The translations under genes were made by a program, and so were the position numbers. Source: an uncultured Tenacibaculum sp. (GTDB taxonomy: Bacteria > Bacteroidota > Bacteroidia > Flavobacteriales > Flavobacteriaceae). From it: 64,000 nt of DNA. The DNA is taken from assembly GCF_947494125.1 (NCBI RefSeq), contig NZ_CANLTU010000001.1, forward strand, positions 698,193 through 762,192. Direction: 5' to 3'. This document shows positions 1-8,835 of this stretch, piece after piece. Numbering within the stretch: position 1 is the first letter of the stretch; every line of letters begins with the position of its first letter. The notes beneath the pieces were generated by a model that was given only the letters and a program-made list of their open reading frames with translations, searched no databases and was not told the origin of the DNA.

Positions 1-78
1 GAAAAGAAAAGAATATAGATATTGTTGCGTAGGTTATTAATAATGTCATTCTTTTTAAATTTTTACGCTAAAATACGG

Positions 79-113
79 AAAAAAGAAACCTCAAAGGTTT
101 CCCTCTGAGGTTT
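79..113 (-). terminator. intrinsic terminator after DUF3078 gene
   Basis: An 8-bp stem (AAACCTCA at 86-93 with TGAGGTTT at 106-113) lies just beyond the stop of the leftward gene at 139. Read on the minus strand it is followed by a run of T (CTTTTTT), as expected for a rho-independent terminator. Confidence 0.75.
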
Positions 114-138
114 AGTTTATATTATTGATAAGTATTAC

Positions 139-978
139 TTAGAAACCATAGTTTATACCTAAACCAAATACTTCTCTTGTTTGAAACCCTCTAAAAGCAT
201 TATCATCATAAATAGTTTGCATTGAAAGATTTGCAGATAAATATTTATTTACTTTCATAACAACATTTACCGTATAATCTAGATCAACATTCTGGAAATC
301 TTCTAAGTAATTACTATATAAATTTAAAATATTTTCAACAGAAACATTTTCCATAATATCAAATTTATAATATGCGTTAACAGCTGCTCCCAATTCATAA
401 CGAGTAGACTCTCCTTGCGCAACACCGAAAGCTGGACCTAAATCAGTTAAATGACTATGAACCACTATTAATTTTGAAGTAGCAGGAGCTAAGTTTACTT
501 TTAAGTTATCAGATTTTTTCCATAACATACCAGGTCCAAATTGGAAATAAGCTGGTGAGAAAAAATGAGATGTCTGATTTCCATTTGCATAAGTGGAAGA
601 CATCTGAGTTTTAAAATTTAAGAAAGCAGAATAGTACCAGTAACCTGAAGCTTTTTTACCAACTAAAGAGTTTAACTCTAAACGATCATCAGTTTTTTGT
701 AAATCTTGACCTCTTAATTTAGTTAAACCATAAGAAGCTATTATTTTATTATCCCAAGCCCAATCTCCTTTTACATAGTTAAAGTCATAGTTTAAGCCTA
801 AGGTTCCTGAAATATTGTTCGTACCACCAGCTAACCAGTTATTAAATGCAGATTGATTGAATAAAAAAGAGATATTTCCACTTTTTTTCCATCCTTCTTT
901 AGGTTCTTCTTTTTTTTCTTCCTGAGCATTAACTGTTAATGCTCCAAATAATACAGCAATAGCTAATAATTTTTTCAT
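139..978 (-). CDS. DUF3078 family protein, copy 1
   Basis: A 279-residue secreted protein. The first ~18 residues (MKKLLAIAVLFGALTVNAQ) form a Sec signal peptide. The body is rich in aromatic residues and alternating strands and ends in an outer-membrane-like strand finishing in GLGINYGF, so an outer-membrane beta-barrel is likely. The pattern SFLFNQSAFNNWLAGGTNN is the hallmark of the DUF3078 family, common in Flavobacteriia and without a settled function. The neighbour at 1062-1910 is a clear paralogue in the same orientation, so this is a tandem gene duplication. A TAnnTTTG -7 box for this gene lies inside the 3' margin of the neighbour (about 1043-1050), suggesting separate transcription. 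Confidence 0.85.
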   Translation of the reverse strand: MKKLLAIAVLFGALTVNAQEEKKEEPKEGWKKSGNISFLFNQSAFNNWLAGGTNNISGTLGLNYDFNYVKGDWAWDNKIIASYGLTKLRGQDLQKTDDRLELNSLVGKKASGYWYYSAFLNFKTQMSSTYANGNQTSHFFSPAYFQFGPGMLWKKSDNLKVNLAPATSKLIVVHSHLTDLGPAFGVAQGESTRYELGAAVNAYYKFDIMENVSVENILNLYSNYLEDFQNVDLDYTVNVVMKVNKYLSANLSMQTIYDDNAFRGFQTREVFGLGINYGF

Positions 979-1042
979 CGATTTATTTTTTAATATTTAA
1001 GTTCCTTTTTAGTGTAAAATTACACCATTCACTTACTTTAGA

Positions 1043-1050
1043 CAAAGGTA
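1043..1050 (-). promoter_or_regulatory. -7 promoter box (TACCTTTG)
   Basis: The minus strand reads TACCTTTG, matching the Bacteroidota -7 consensus TAnnTTTG, about 65 bp before the ATG of the DUF3078 gene at 978. No convincing -33 element was seen. Confidence 0.45.
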
Positions 1051-1061
1051 TTTAATAAAAG

Positions 1062-1910
1062 TCACTTTTTATGAAAGATATAATTAAGCCCTAAGCCAAA
1101 TACTTCTTTGAACTGAATTTTACTAGAAGCATCATCATCTACAATCATGTGAAGTCCAATATTCATAGAAAGGTATTTGTTTACTTTTACAAAGAAATTT
1201 AGCTGATAATCGATATCAATATTTTGAGGTTTTTGTAAGTAATCTGAATACATGGAAATAATATTTTCCATAGTAACATCTTGCATTATTTTATATTTAA
1301 AATAGGCTGATAGATTAAAACCTAAACCATAACTAGTATTTCTGTTTTCTTTTACTCCATATTTTCCTGAAAATTGATCAGACACAAAAGTTAAACGAGA
1401 AGTAGCAGGGGCAATATTTATTCTTTCATTATCAGATTTTTTCCAAAGCATACCAGGTCCAAAACTCCAATAAGCAGGAGCAAAAAAATCAGAAACTAAT
1501 ACTTTAGGATCCGTTTTATAGTTATAACCTTTGGTATATTGAGTTTTAAAATTACTAAAAAATGAAAAAAACCAATATTTCTTGGCTTTTATACCTAGTA
1601 ATGAATTGTACTCAAAACGATCATCTGTTTTTTGTAAACCAGAACCACTTACATGACTTATACCGAAGGCACTAATAACTTTATTGTCCCAGTTCCAATT
1701 ACCGTTTTTATAATTAAAATCGTAGTTAAGACTAATGTTTCCTGCTATTGTATTATTACCTCCAGCAGTCCAATTTGAAAAGGAAGATTGATTAAATAAA
1801 AAAGTAGATTTACCTAATACAGTCCATTTTTTAGGGATACTGTCTTTTTTTTGTTGAGAATATGTTATACAAGTAATACTTAAAAAAAGTATCAGAAATA
1901 TTTTTTGCAT
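1062..1910 (-). CDS. DUF3078 family protein, copy 2
   Basis: A 282-residue paralogue of the gene at 139-978, with the same order of motifs: signal peptide (ending ..CITYSQ), TFLFNQSSFSNWTAGGNN near residue 35, the FGPGMLWKKSDN block in the middle, and a C-terminal aromatic strand. Probably an outer-membrane barrel of unknown function. Divergence from copy 1 is spread over the whole length, so the duplication is old. A TATATTTG -7 box on the minus strand at 1972-1979 is a plausible promoter. Nothing suggests a partner gene beyond the paralogue. Confidence 0.85.
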   Translation of the reverse strand: MQKIFLILFLSITCITYSQQKKDSIPKKWTVLGKSTFLFNQSSFSNWTAGGNNTIAGNISLNYDFNYKNGNWNWDNKVISAFGISHVSGSGLQKTDDRFEYNSLLGIKAKKYWFFSFFSNFKTQYTKGYNYKTDPKVLVSDFFAPAYWSFGPGMLWKKSDNERINIAPATSRLTFVSDQFSGKYGVKENRNTSYGLGFNLSAYFKYKIMQDVTMENIISMYSDYLQKPQNIDIDYQLNFFVKVNKYLSMNIGLHMIVDDDASSKIQFKEVFGLGLNYIFHKK

Positions 1911-1971
1911 TGATAATATTTTTAAAACAATATTGTCTGTATAATTAGACAGACAACATTTAAAAAATCAG

Positions 1972-1979
1972 CAAATATA
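1972..1979 (-). promoter_or_regulatory. -7 promoter box (TATATTTG)
   Basis: The minus strand reads TATATTTG, a full match to TAnnTTTG, about 60 bp before the ATG at 1910. Confidence 0.45.
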
Positions 1980-2018
1980 TTTATACTTTACGAAATAAAT
2001 AAGTCTCATTTTATGTTT

Positions 2019-4580
2019 TTAAAAATTTAATCTAAAGCTTATATTTGGAGTGAAACCTAGTGATTCTGTGTCTTGTTTGATTAGTTTACCTTCTTCGAAT
2101 CCATTCGTATTATCTTGAACAACATCATATGTTCTTTTAAGAATGTTTTTCTTGTTAAGTATGTTTAGTAGCGAAATATTAAACCTTCCTTTTACTGTTT
2201 TCTTTTTATTCATATAAAAATCATATCCTGTTGAAAAATCTAATCGAGAATAATTAGGAAGTCTACTATCATTAATCCCATTTCTTTCAATAAAATAATT
2301 ATTAGCCAAACCGCTATTGGAAGTAAAAGGTATTCCTATTCTATAGGTATAACCTAATGAAAAATTATATTTCTTATATTTAAAGTTATTGGCTAAATAA
2401 AAAGAGTGAGTAACATCAAAATTACCTGTAAATTCTTTATTGTCATTAAAATCGTTAATAAGGAAAGAAGTTTTTCCTGTGTGATAACTTAGCCAAGTAT
2501 TGTAATTTTTCCAGTTCTTTTTTACTAGAAAATCTAGACCAATTGTTTTAGATTCTCCTGTTAATATGTCTCTAGTAAACGAATCAAATCCACTAGTTAA
2601 AGAGGTAATTCCTTTTATGTTTCTTTTGTAGATATCAAAATCTAGTAGCCAATTGTTTTTATTAAATAAAACTCCAAATGTTATTTGTTGACTTTCTAAT
2701 AAGGGAATGTCGTTTTTATTTGATAATGACCACAATTGATTTTCTAAACCAAAATCTGTTGTATAAAATTCAACAATTCTACTTATGTTTTGCTGTTTTA
2801 TTTCAAAAGAACTGTTTATCCAGAGTTTAGGTAAAATTTGAACTTGAGTATGTATCCTAGGTTCAAAAGTAACTTTATTTAATAATGTAAAGTAATTAGC
2901 TCTTGCGCCAAAACTTATAACTATGTTTTTGTTTTTATTGTATAAGTATTCGGTATATAAAGAATGTGATTGATTTATATCTTTCTGAGTAGAATATTTT
3001 TCAACAAAAACAAGATCGTTCTTATTTCCTAAAAGAAAGTAAACATCATTATAAGCATATTGATAGCCCATACTTATAGAAGAACTTGTATTTATTTTAT
3101 AATCGAAATTTGTGTTTGCCTCTAGATTTTTAACATGATTGTCTTTAGTCGTAAAAGCATATTGTGTATTATCTTTTTGTTTATTGTTTCTATATTTTAA
3201 ATTATAGTTAGAATAACTAATTGTTGTTTTACTGGTAACTTTTGGATTCCATTTTTTAGTCCATTCAATATTATATCCATCATTTTCAATTAATAAATCA
3301 TCTTTTCTTTTATCGTTAAATTCTGAAGAAAAAAAAGAATGATCTAGTGAGTTTTTAATACTAATTTGACTGAATGATATTTTATCGTCTTTGCTAGGTT
3401 TATAAATTAACTTTGTATTAAAATCTTGAAAGAAAAAGATCGTATTGATTTTTGCATCTATTTCTTTTGTAAGTGTTTCATCTTTAGAGATAATAGTATG
3501 TTGAAATGCCTTTTGAGATAATTGTCTATAAGTAGGAGTGTTTAATATATCGGTAATAGAACGTCTTCCAGAAACAGAGATACTCAATTTAGAAGAAATA
3601 GGTAAACTAATATTTGCATCAGCATGCGTGAAATTTATTCCTATTGAACCTTTTGTTTTTTTAGGAATTTCATTACTTGTTTCAACATCGATAACCCCAC
3701 CAATATGATTACCATATTTTGCCTTAGATGCACCTTTATATACTTCAACTCTTTCTATTGTTTCTGGATTTAATGCAGATATAGCTCCAAAAAAATGTGA
3801 TGCAGTAAATAATTTTATTTGGTTAAATAAGATTAAATTTTGATCAGGAGTTCCTCCACGTATATGCATTCCAGTTGCGGTTTCATCTACATTAACAATT
3901 CCAGGTAATTGTTGAACGGTGTAAAATACATCAGGTTCAGTCAGTCCAGGAATAATATCTTGATTTTTTGGTTTAAAAACGATGGCACCATCAATTGTTT
4001 TAGACAAACCATTGGTTAAATAGTTGGTTATAATTATTTCATTTAAAATAGAGCTTTCTTCCTCTAAGGAAAAAGAGGCACAATTTTTATTCGAAAAATT
4101 ACGTGCTATTTTCTTTATAGGTTTATATCCTACGTAAGAAATATTAATAGTATCAGTTAAATAAACATTTTTTAATTCAAAATAACCATCTATGTTGGTT
4201 TGAGTACCTATGTTTTTGTTTTGTATAGTAACAGTAGCACCAATAAGTAATTCTTTGTTTTCATTTGAAAAAATATTGCCACATATATTTTTTCTGGTCT
4301 TTATTTTTGAGATAGCATACCTGTTATTTGATATTTCTTTAAAATATAAATTAGAGCGTTTTTCTAACTCTTTTATAATAGAGGCTAAAGTTTTGTTTTT
4401 ATTATTCTTAAAAATTATTTTCTTGTTGTTAATTACTTCATCAGAAAAAGAGAACTTCACATTATATAAATCATTTAACTCGATTAATACATCTTTTAAA
4501 TGTTTTAATCGAGTTGTTTCTTTTTGTGCTATTACTGACATAGATACACATAGTAATAGGAAACATATAAGTTTCTTCAT
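2019..4580 (-). CDS. TonB-dependent receptor with STN and CarboxypepD-reg-like domains
   Basis: An 853-residue outer-membrane receptor. In order: signal peptide (1-18); an STN (secretin/TonB short N-terminal) domain (about 20-95), which in FecA-type receptors passes the signal to an anti-sigma factor; a carboxypeptidase-regulatory-like beta-sandwich (about 97-175, GNIFSNENKELLIGATVTIQ); a plug domain (about 195-305, with MHIRGGTPDQNLILF and IERVEVYKGASKAKYGN); and a beta-barrel ending in the aromatic strand NISFRLNF. Directly upstream lie fecR-like (4587) and ECF sigma (5515) genes, so this is a FecI/FecR/FecA-type surface-signalling unit. The ligand is unknown; the small lipoprotein gene divergent at 6402 could be a partner. 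Confidence 0.9.
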   Translation of the reverse strand: MKKLICFLLLCVSMSVIAQKETTRLKHLKDVLIELNDLYNVKFSFSDEVINNKKIIFKNNKNKTLASIIKELEKRSNLYFKEISNNRYAISKIKTRKNICGNIFSNENKELLIGATVTIQNKNIGTQTNIDGYFELKNVYLTDTINISYVGYKPIKKIARNFSNKNCASFSLEEESSILNEIIITNYLTNGLSKTIDGAIVFKPKNQDIIPGLTEPDVFYTVQQLPGIVNVDETATGMHIRGGTPDQNLILFNQIKLFTASHFFGAISALNPETIERVEVYKGASKAKYGNHIGGVIDVETSNEIPKKTKGSIGINFTHADANISLPISSKLSISVSGRRSITDILNTPTYRQLSQKAFQHTIISKDETLTKEIDAKINTIFFFQDFNTKLIYKPSKDDKISFSQISIKNSLDHSFFSSEFNDKRKDDLLIENDGYNIEWTKKWNPKVTSKTTISYSNYNLKYRNNKQKDNTQYAFTTKDNHVKNLEANTNFDYKINTSSSISMGYQYAYNDVYFLLGNKNDLVFVEKYSTQKDINQSHSLYTEYLYNKNKNIVISFGARANYFTLLNKVTFEPRIHTQVQILPKLWINSSFEIKQQNISRIVEFYTTDFGLENQLWSLSNKNDIPLLESQQITFGVLFNKNNWLLDFDIYKRNIKGITSLTSGFDSFTRDILTGESKTIGLDFLVKKNWKNYNTWLSYHTGKTSFLINDFNDNKEFTGNFDVTHSFYLANNFKYKKYNFSLGYTYRIGIPFTSNSGLANNYFIERNGINDSRLPNYSRLDFSTGYDFYMNKKKTVKGRFNISLLNILNKKNILKRTYDVVQDNTNGFEEGKLIKQDTESLGFTPNISFRLNF

Positions 4581-4586
4581 GCAAAA

Positions 4587-5513
4587 TTATCTTTGTGTCA
4601 ATTCAATTATATTATTATTTACAATAACATAGTCTATGTTCATTGGTGTAAAAACTGCTTCTAAAGCTAACTTTAAATTAGAATGAATAAAACTACCTGT
4701 AAATAACTTAGTATTCGTTTTTGTATTACCTCCTTTAAATTTTACGTTGTATTGGTTTTCTAATGATTTTAATACAACTTTTAAAGGTACACTGGTAAAT
4801 ACACTTTCGCCTTGTATCCAATTAGGGTTTTGTTTTATTTTTTTATCACCAGTTTGTATTTCATTTTTAAGTCTTGTAAATGTTTTTCCTTTGGTTAAAA
4901 ATACAATCTCATCACCCGACTCTACTTTAACTTTTCCTTCATAACATTCTACTTTTAAGAAGTTAGTATCTTCTAAAATATTAAATTGAGTACCTAAAAC
5001 AGTAATTGTACCTTCTTTAGTTTCAACAGTAAAAGTGCTTCCTTTTTCAACTTTAAAAAAAGCTTCTCCTTCTAATTTTAATACTCTATTGGTATTCCAA
5101 TCTTTTTTATTGTAAGTAATAGTAGATTGAGCATTTAATATTACGCTTGAGTTATCGGGTAAATTAATTTCTAAATGTTCTCCATAGCTTGTTGAAGATT
5201 CTACATTTTGAAAATTAAAGTAGAAAAAACTAATTAGTAAAGCTAAAGAAGCTGCAACAGCAAAAAGTTTTTTAGAAAACAAAGGTCTAACAATTGTTTT
5301 TTTAGTGTCTTTTTTGTGTTCTATGTTCTCTAATATTTTTAAATACACTTCCTCTTTATTTAATAGGGGTCTTTCAAAATTTTGAGATTCCTCTGAAATC
5401 CTTTTAAATAAATTAAAATCTTGTGTTTTTTCAAAGGCAGCCAGTTCTTCTTGAGACATTTCACCAGAAAGCCATTGTGCTAATAAAGTATCTGATTTTT
5501 CTATTGGATCCAT
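4587..5513 (-). CDS. FecR-family anti-sigma factor
   Basis: A 308-residue protein. The N-terminal cytoplasmic part (1-80) carries the FecR N-terminal helix region (SDTLLAQWLSGEMSQEELA). One membrane segment lies near 86-101 (LFAVAASLALLISFFYF). It is followed by the periplasmic FecR domain (about 110-205: LPDNSSVILNAQSTITY, LKLEGEAFFKVEKG, VLGTQFNI, VECYEGKVKVES) and a DUF4974-type C-terminal domain (about 235-305), which contacts the STN domain of the receptor. It starts 1 bp after the stop of the sigma gene and ends 6 bp before the receptor gene, so the three are one operon. Expected to hold the adjacent ECF sigma factor until the receptor signals. Confidence 0.9.
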   Translation of the reverse strand: MDPIEKSDTLLAQWLSGEMSQEELAAFEKTQDFNLFKRISEESQNFERPLLNKEEVYLKILENIEHKKDTKKTIVRPLFSKKLFAVAASLALLISFFYFNFQNVESSTSYGEHLEINLPDNSSVILNAQSTITYNKKDWNTNRVLKLEGEAFFKVEKGSTFTVETKEGTITVLGTQFNILEDTNFLKVECYEGKVKVESGDEIVFLTKGKTFTRLKNEIQTGDKKIKQNPNWIQGESVFTSVPLKVVLKSLENQYNVKFKGGNTKTNTKLFTGSFIHSNLKLALEAVFTPMNIDYVIVNNNIIELTQR

Positions 5514-5514
5514 A

Positions 5515-6024
5515 TTATATGCCTTTTATTTGAGTTCGTAATGTTTTTAAAGCCAAAGTCATTCTTTTTTCTACAGCTTTCACAGATATATCTAACTCTT
5601 CGGCTATTTCTCTATATTTTTTCTTGTCAATTCTATTCATTAAAAAAACCTCTCGCTGTTTTTCAGGTAAACTACCAATTGCGTTTTGTAATTTTTTTAA
5701 AAATTCCTGTTCTTCTAATAAATATTCAGGAGTTTCATTAGTGGTGTTTTTAACATTAAGTTTTTTATGAGCTAAAATTACTTTTTGATGTGCATAATCA
5801 TCAAGAAATAAATTGTTAGCAACAGTAAACAAATAAGATTTTGCTTTTTCATAAAAAACCTTTGAACAATTCGTCCATAATTTAACAAATGCTTCTTGAA
5901 CAAAATCTTGCGCTTTTGCGCTATCACCACATTTATATATCATAAATCCATACAAGCCATCGGCATACGAATCATATAATTTTTTATAAATCACTGGGGC
6001 GCAAACAGAGTTTATTTCCTTCAT
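5515..6024 (-). CDS. RNA polymerase ECF sigma factor
   Basis: A 169-residue sigma-70 factor of the FecI-like group found across Bacteroidota. Region 2 is at about 15-80 (YDSYADGLYGFMIYKCGDS, AQDFVQEAFVKLW) and region 4 at about 108-160 (LPEKQREVFLMNRIDKKKY followed by a helix-turn-helix). First gene of a three-gene operon with the FecR protein and the TonB receptor. Activity is predicted to follow ligand binding at the receptor. Confidence 0.9.
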   Translation of the reverse strand: MKEINSVCAPVIYKKLYDSYADGLYGFMIYKCGDSAKAQDFVQEAFVKLWTNCSKVFYEKAKSYLFTVANNLFLDDYAHQKVILAHKKLNVKNTTNETPEYLLEEQEFLKKLQNAIGSLPEKQREVFLMNRIDKKKYREIAEELDISVKAVEKRMTLALKTLRTQIKGI

Positions 6025-6282
6025 TAAATATAGTTAGTTTGAAGTGTAACGATTAACTGGCTAAATACCCTACCTCAAAAAAATATTTATAAAGGTTTTA
6101 AGAGAATCAGTTATTAATCAAATATAATTAAAACAAATATTCTATTAAAAGACAAGATGATTACTTATTAATCTGTTGATTTTTTTTAGGTGTTTTTGTG
6201 TCAAAGAAAAAGTAATTAAAAATAGAAGTAGGGTTTTTTATTCGAGTTTCGTTTCACCTCCAAACAAAAACAAATTTATATC
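6025..6282. other. intergenic region between the sigma operon and the divergent lipoprotein
   Basis: About 260 bp of very AT-rich sequence between divergent units, which must hold the start signals of both. No unambiguous TAnnTTTG box could be assigned for either direction, which would fit control by an alternative sigma factor rather than the main one. This is inference only. Confidence 0.3.
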
Positions 6283-6378
6283 ATGAAAAATTTCAAAAGA
6301 CATACAATAAGGCTAAAGCAAACAAAAAAGATTATTGAAAATTTAGCTATTGGAGCATCTTATGCAATAAGACATTAA
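6283..6378 (+). CDS. possible 31-residue small protein upstream of lipoprotein
   Basis: An ATG-to-TAA reading frame of 31 codons, giving a basic peptide that begins MKNFKRHTIRLKQTKK and ends ASYAIRH. It ends 23 bp before the ATG of the lipoprotein at 6402, in the same direction. Basic residues predominate and there is no membrane segment. It could be a true small protein, a leader peptide, or chance: in AT-rich sequence an open frame of this length is not rare. Confidence 0.3.
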   Translation: MKNFKRHTIRLKQTKKIIENLAIGASYAIRH

Positions 6379-6401
6379 ATAACCCCTTAATAAATTAATA
6401 A

Positions 6402-7898
6402 ATGAAAAAAGTATTAATAACTATAGTATTAGCAGCAGCAGTTTTAACTTCATGTAAAGATGAAGCAGATGGAATCTCAGGAGTATCTGATTTTACCTTT
6501 TTGGGAGATGTGCCAAGTGGAAATGTAACAGCACCATCACCAACATCAAGTGCAACGAAGAGCTCTGATGTTTTATTTTCTTTTGATTTTGAAACGGATA
6601 ATGAAGGATTTACAGGAAGAGGCAATGGGAATGGCTGGTATAAACCAAATGAGCCTTTAGAAAACATTGTAGAGTCAATACATAAGTGTGATTTTTCAAG
6701 AGGGAAAAAAGAAGATTTTAGTGATTTTACTAAAAATGGAGTAACAAGAAGTCATAAAGGGAATGATAGTTTTTTTATAGGTAGAGTTTTTAATCATGAT
6801 CTTGATTGTGCAACTAGCTATTATCATATATCAAAAAAACTAAATTTCACAAAAGATTACAAAGCAGGTGATTTAAGTATCGAATTTGATTATTACAGGC
6901 CACAAGATGTTAGTTTCTCTACAGGAGTCCCTAGTATTTCTGTTGTTCTTTATGATAGTAGTCATAAAGGTAAATTTTATTTTGTTCCAGCTATTTTTGA
7001 TGAGGATAATTGGGCTAAATTTAGTTCTAAAATCCCTACTGACATACCAATTGGAGAATATAAATTAGCAATATTTCAAGGTGGTGGATATGTTGGATTA
7101 GATAATATAAAAATTTATACAAACTCGTCAAGTAGCGGTACAAAAATAAAAGTAAATGCAGGGGCAGATGCTACAGTAGCTTTACCAACAAATACTTTTG
7201 ATTTAAATAGTACTATTACAAATCCAGATGGAGAGACTATTAAGTCAATTGTTTGGACAAAAGTTAGTGGTGATGGGGTAACAATTTTTAACAATGATAA
7301 AGAAGATACAAAAGTATCTAACCTACAAGAAGGTGAGTATGTTTTTAAAGTTGTAGTTAGAAATGACAAAGATATTGAAGTTGAAGATACAGTAACAATC
7401 AAAGTTGATGGTTCTAAAGTATTATTTGGTTTTACATTTGAAGAAAATGTAGAAGGTTTTACTAATGTGAATAATGTTGTAGCAAAAATAGATAAATATT
7501 GTAGAGGACGAAAAGCAAATTTTCCAGCTTATCTTGGTAATATTTATAGTGGAAATGATACTTTCTTTTTAGGGATTAATCAAGGGGATTTAAACTCTTG
7601 GATAAATCCTACTAGTACGAAGAGTATAAATCTAACGAATACATATAAAGTAAATGAGTTAGGAATACAGTTTAGTACTCAGAGTATTGACCCTTGGGGA
7701 GACACTACTAAGGTAATAGTGACTCTAAAATCAAAATCAGGTTCAGAAATAACTTCTTTTGTGCTACAGAATTCTAATTCTTGGGTAACCACAAATTCTC
7801 TTATTAATAAAGAAGTACCAGCAGGTGAGTATATTATTAATGTTGAGCACCTAGGAGGAATGACAGCTATTGACGATATTTATATCTATGAGAAATAA
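6402..7898 (+). CDS. lipoprotein with two homologous beta modules around a PKD-like domain
   Basis: A 498-residue secreted lipoprotein (signal peptide ending LAAAVLTSC, lipobox Cys at about 17). The sequence shows two related modules. Module 1 (about 60-235) begins LFSFDFETDNEGFTG and ends VGLDNIKIYTNSS. Module 2 (about 340-498) begins LFGFTFEENVEGFTN and ends TAIDDIYIYEK. Both have the layout of carbohydrate-binding or MAM/jelly-roll-like beta-sandwiches, though no specific family was recognised. Between them (about 248-336) lies a PKD/Ig-like domain (VNAGADATVALP, YVFKVVVRNDKDIEVEDTV). It is divergent from the ECF sigma operon at 5515-6024, so co-regulation with that receptor is possible but not shown. 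Confidence 0.75.
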   Translation: MKKVLITIVLAAAVLTSCKDEADGISGVSDFTFLGDVPSGNVTAPSPTSSATKSSDVLFSFDFETDNEGFTGRGNGNGWYKPNEPLENIVESIHKCDFSRGKKEDFSDFTKNGVTRSHKGNDSFFIGRVFNHDLDCATSYYHISKKLNFTKDYKAGDLSIEFDYYRPQDVSFSTGVPSISVVLYDSSHKGKFYFVPAIFDEDNWAKFSSKIPTDIPIGEYKLAIFQGGGYVGLDNIKIYTNSSSSGTKIKVNAGADATVALPTNTFDLNSTITNPDGETIKSIVWTKVSGDGVTIFNNDKEDTKVSNLQEGEYVFKVVVRNDKDIEVEDTVTIKVDGSKVLFGFTFEENVEGFTNVNNVVAKIDKYCRGRKANFPAYLGNIYSGNDTFFLGINQGDLNSWINPTSTKSINLTNTYKVNELGIQFSTQSIDPWGDTTKVIVTLKSKSGSEITSFVLQNSNSWVTTNSLINKEVPAGEYIINVEHLGGMTAIDDIYIYEK

Positions 7899-7930
7899 GA
7901 GATAAAAACTTCACCCCCTTAATTAAAATT

Positions 7931-7963
7931 AAACCCCAAAGAGTTAGAAGTCTTTGGGGTTTT
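7931..7963 (+). terminator. intrinsic terminator after lipoprotein gene
   Basis: Stem AAACCCCAAAGA (7931-7942) with TCTTTGGGGTTT (7951-7962), 8-nt loop, followed by T-rich sequence. It lies between convergent genes and may also stop transcription arriving from the DUF2480 side. Confidence 0.8.
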
Positions 7964-7990
7964 AAATTTGTATAATTTAAGAGAGTTGTA

Positions 7991-8500
7991 CTATTTCTTT
8001 TTTTTATATAAAGGAACAGTAGAACAAGCTTCACCAAACATAATAGTTTTAGCTATAGGTTGTATTTTTTCTATTAATAAAGTATAAGCAGAAGGAGGGA
8101 TAGGTTTATTAGCACATCCTTTAATAATTACAGGCTTATCTTTGTATTCAGAAATATCCAACGAAGTAATAATCTCTTGATAAATTACAGTTTCTAATAA
8201 TTCTAAACTACCAACAACAACCTTATTAGTGTGCTCAGATAATTGAGCAGTTAATAATAAATAAGCCCAAGAAGGAATAATAGCGTCAGAAGAACAGGTT
8301 AAAGCAACATAAGAATTTTGATATTGAGACCAATCATGATTTTTCACTTGTTCTCTAAAGTCCTTTTCACGAAGAATTAACCCTTCATATAACCAATCTT
8401 TAATGTCAAAAACAATACGATTGCCAAGAGGATAAAAATCTTCAAGGTCAATAGTAATAAGTTTACTATTCGCTATTCTATTTATAATTTCTTCAGCCAT
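7991..8500 (-). CDS. DUF2480 family protein
   Basis: A 169-residue soluble protein that resembles the DUF2480 family of Bacteroidota (pattern NRIANSKLITIDLEDFYP near the N-terminus, KDWLYEGLILREKDFRE near residue 35, VIIKGCANKPIPPSAYTLL near 125). Biochemical role not known. It is the last gene of a three-gene cluster with the SufT-like and sufE genes (3-bp and 11-bp gaps). This placement next to SUF genes is usual in Flavobacteriia and suggests a link with Fe-S cluster assembly. Confidence 0.8.
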   Translation of the reverse strand: MAEEIINRIANSKLITIDLEDFYPLGNRIVFDIKDWLYEGLILREKDFREQVKNHDWSQYQNSYVALTCSSDAIIPSWAYLLLTAQLSEHTNKVVVGSLELLETVIYQEIITSLDISEYKDKPVIIKGCANKPIPPSAYTLLIEKIQPIAKTIMFGEACSTVPLYKKKK

Positions 8501-8503
8501 GCT

Positions 8504-8824
8504 CTATAACATTCCTAATTCTAACTTAGCTTCGTCACTCATCATGTCTTGAGTCCAAGTAGGATCAAAAGTAATTTCAACCTCACAGCTGTTAATTTCT
8601 TTTAAAGTTTTTACTTTTTCTTCAATCTCTACAGGTAAACTTTCAGCTACTGGGCAGTTTGGCGATGTTAAGGTCATTAAAATTTTAGCATCGTTCTCTT
8701 CAGAAACGAATACATCATAAATTAAACCTAGTTCATAAATATCTACTGGAATCTCAGGATCGAATATTGTTTTTAATACTCGTACGATCTTATCTCCTAA
8801 TTCTTCTAATTGAGTATCTGTCAT
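8504..8824 (-). CDS. SufT-like (DUF59/MIP18) Fe-S assembly protein
   Basis: A 106-residue protein of the DUF59/MIP18 family. Typical blocks are visible: VLKTIFDPEIPVDIYELGLI (residues ~16-35), LTSPNCPVAESLP (~52-64, with the conserved Cys) and VEITFDPTWTQDMMSDEAK (~86-104). Members act as auxiliary Fe-S maturation factors. It lies between sufE and the DUF2480 gene in one transcription unit. Confidence 0.85.
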   Translation of the reverse strand: MTDTQLEELGDKIVRVLKTIFDPEIPVDIYELGLIYDVFVSEENDAKILMTLTSPNCPVAESLPVEIEEKVKTLKEINSCEVEITFDPTWTQDMMSDEAKLELGML

Positions 8825-8835
8825 TTTGTGTTTTT

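Noticed and set aside
4210..4632. Plus-strand frame of 140 codons
   Set aside because: It lies fully inside the TonB receptor and FecR genes on the other strand and its composition (Phe/Leu/Ile runs) is what antisense of AT-rich genes gives.
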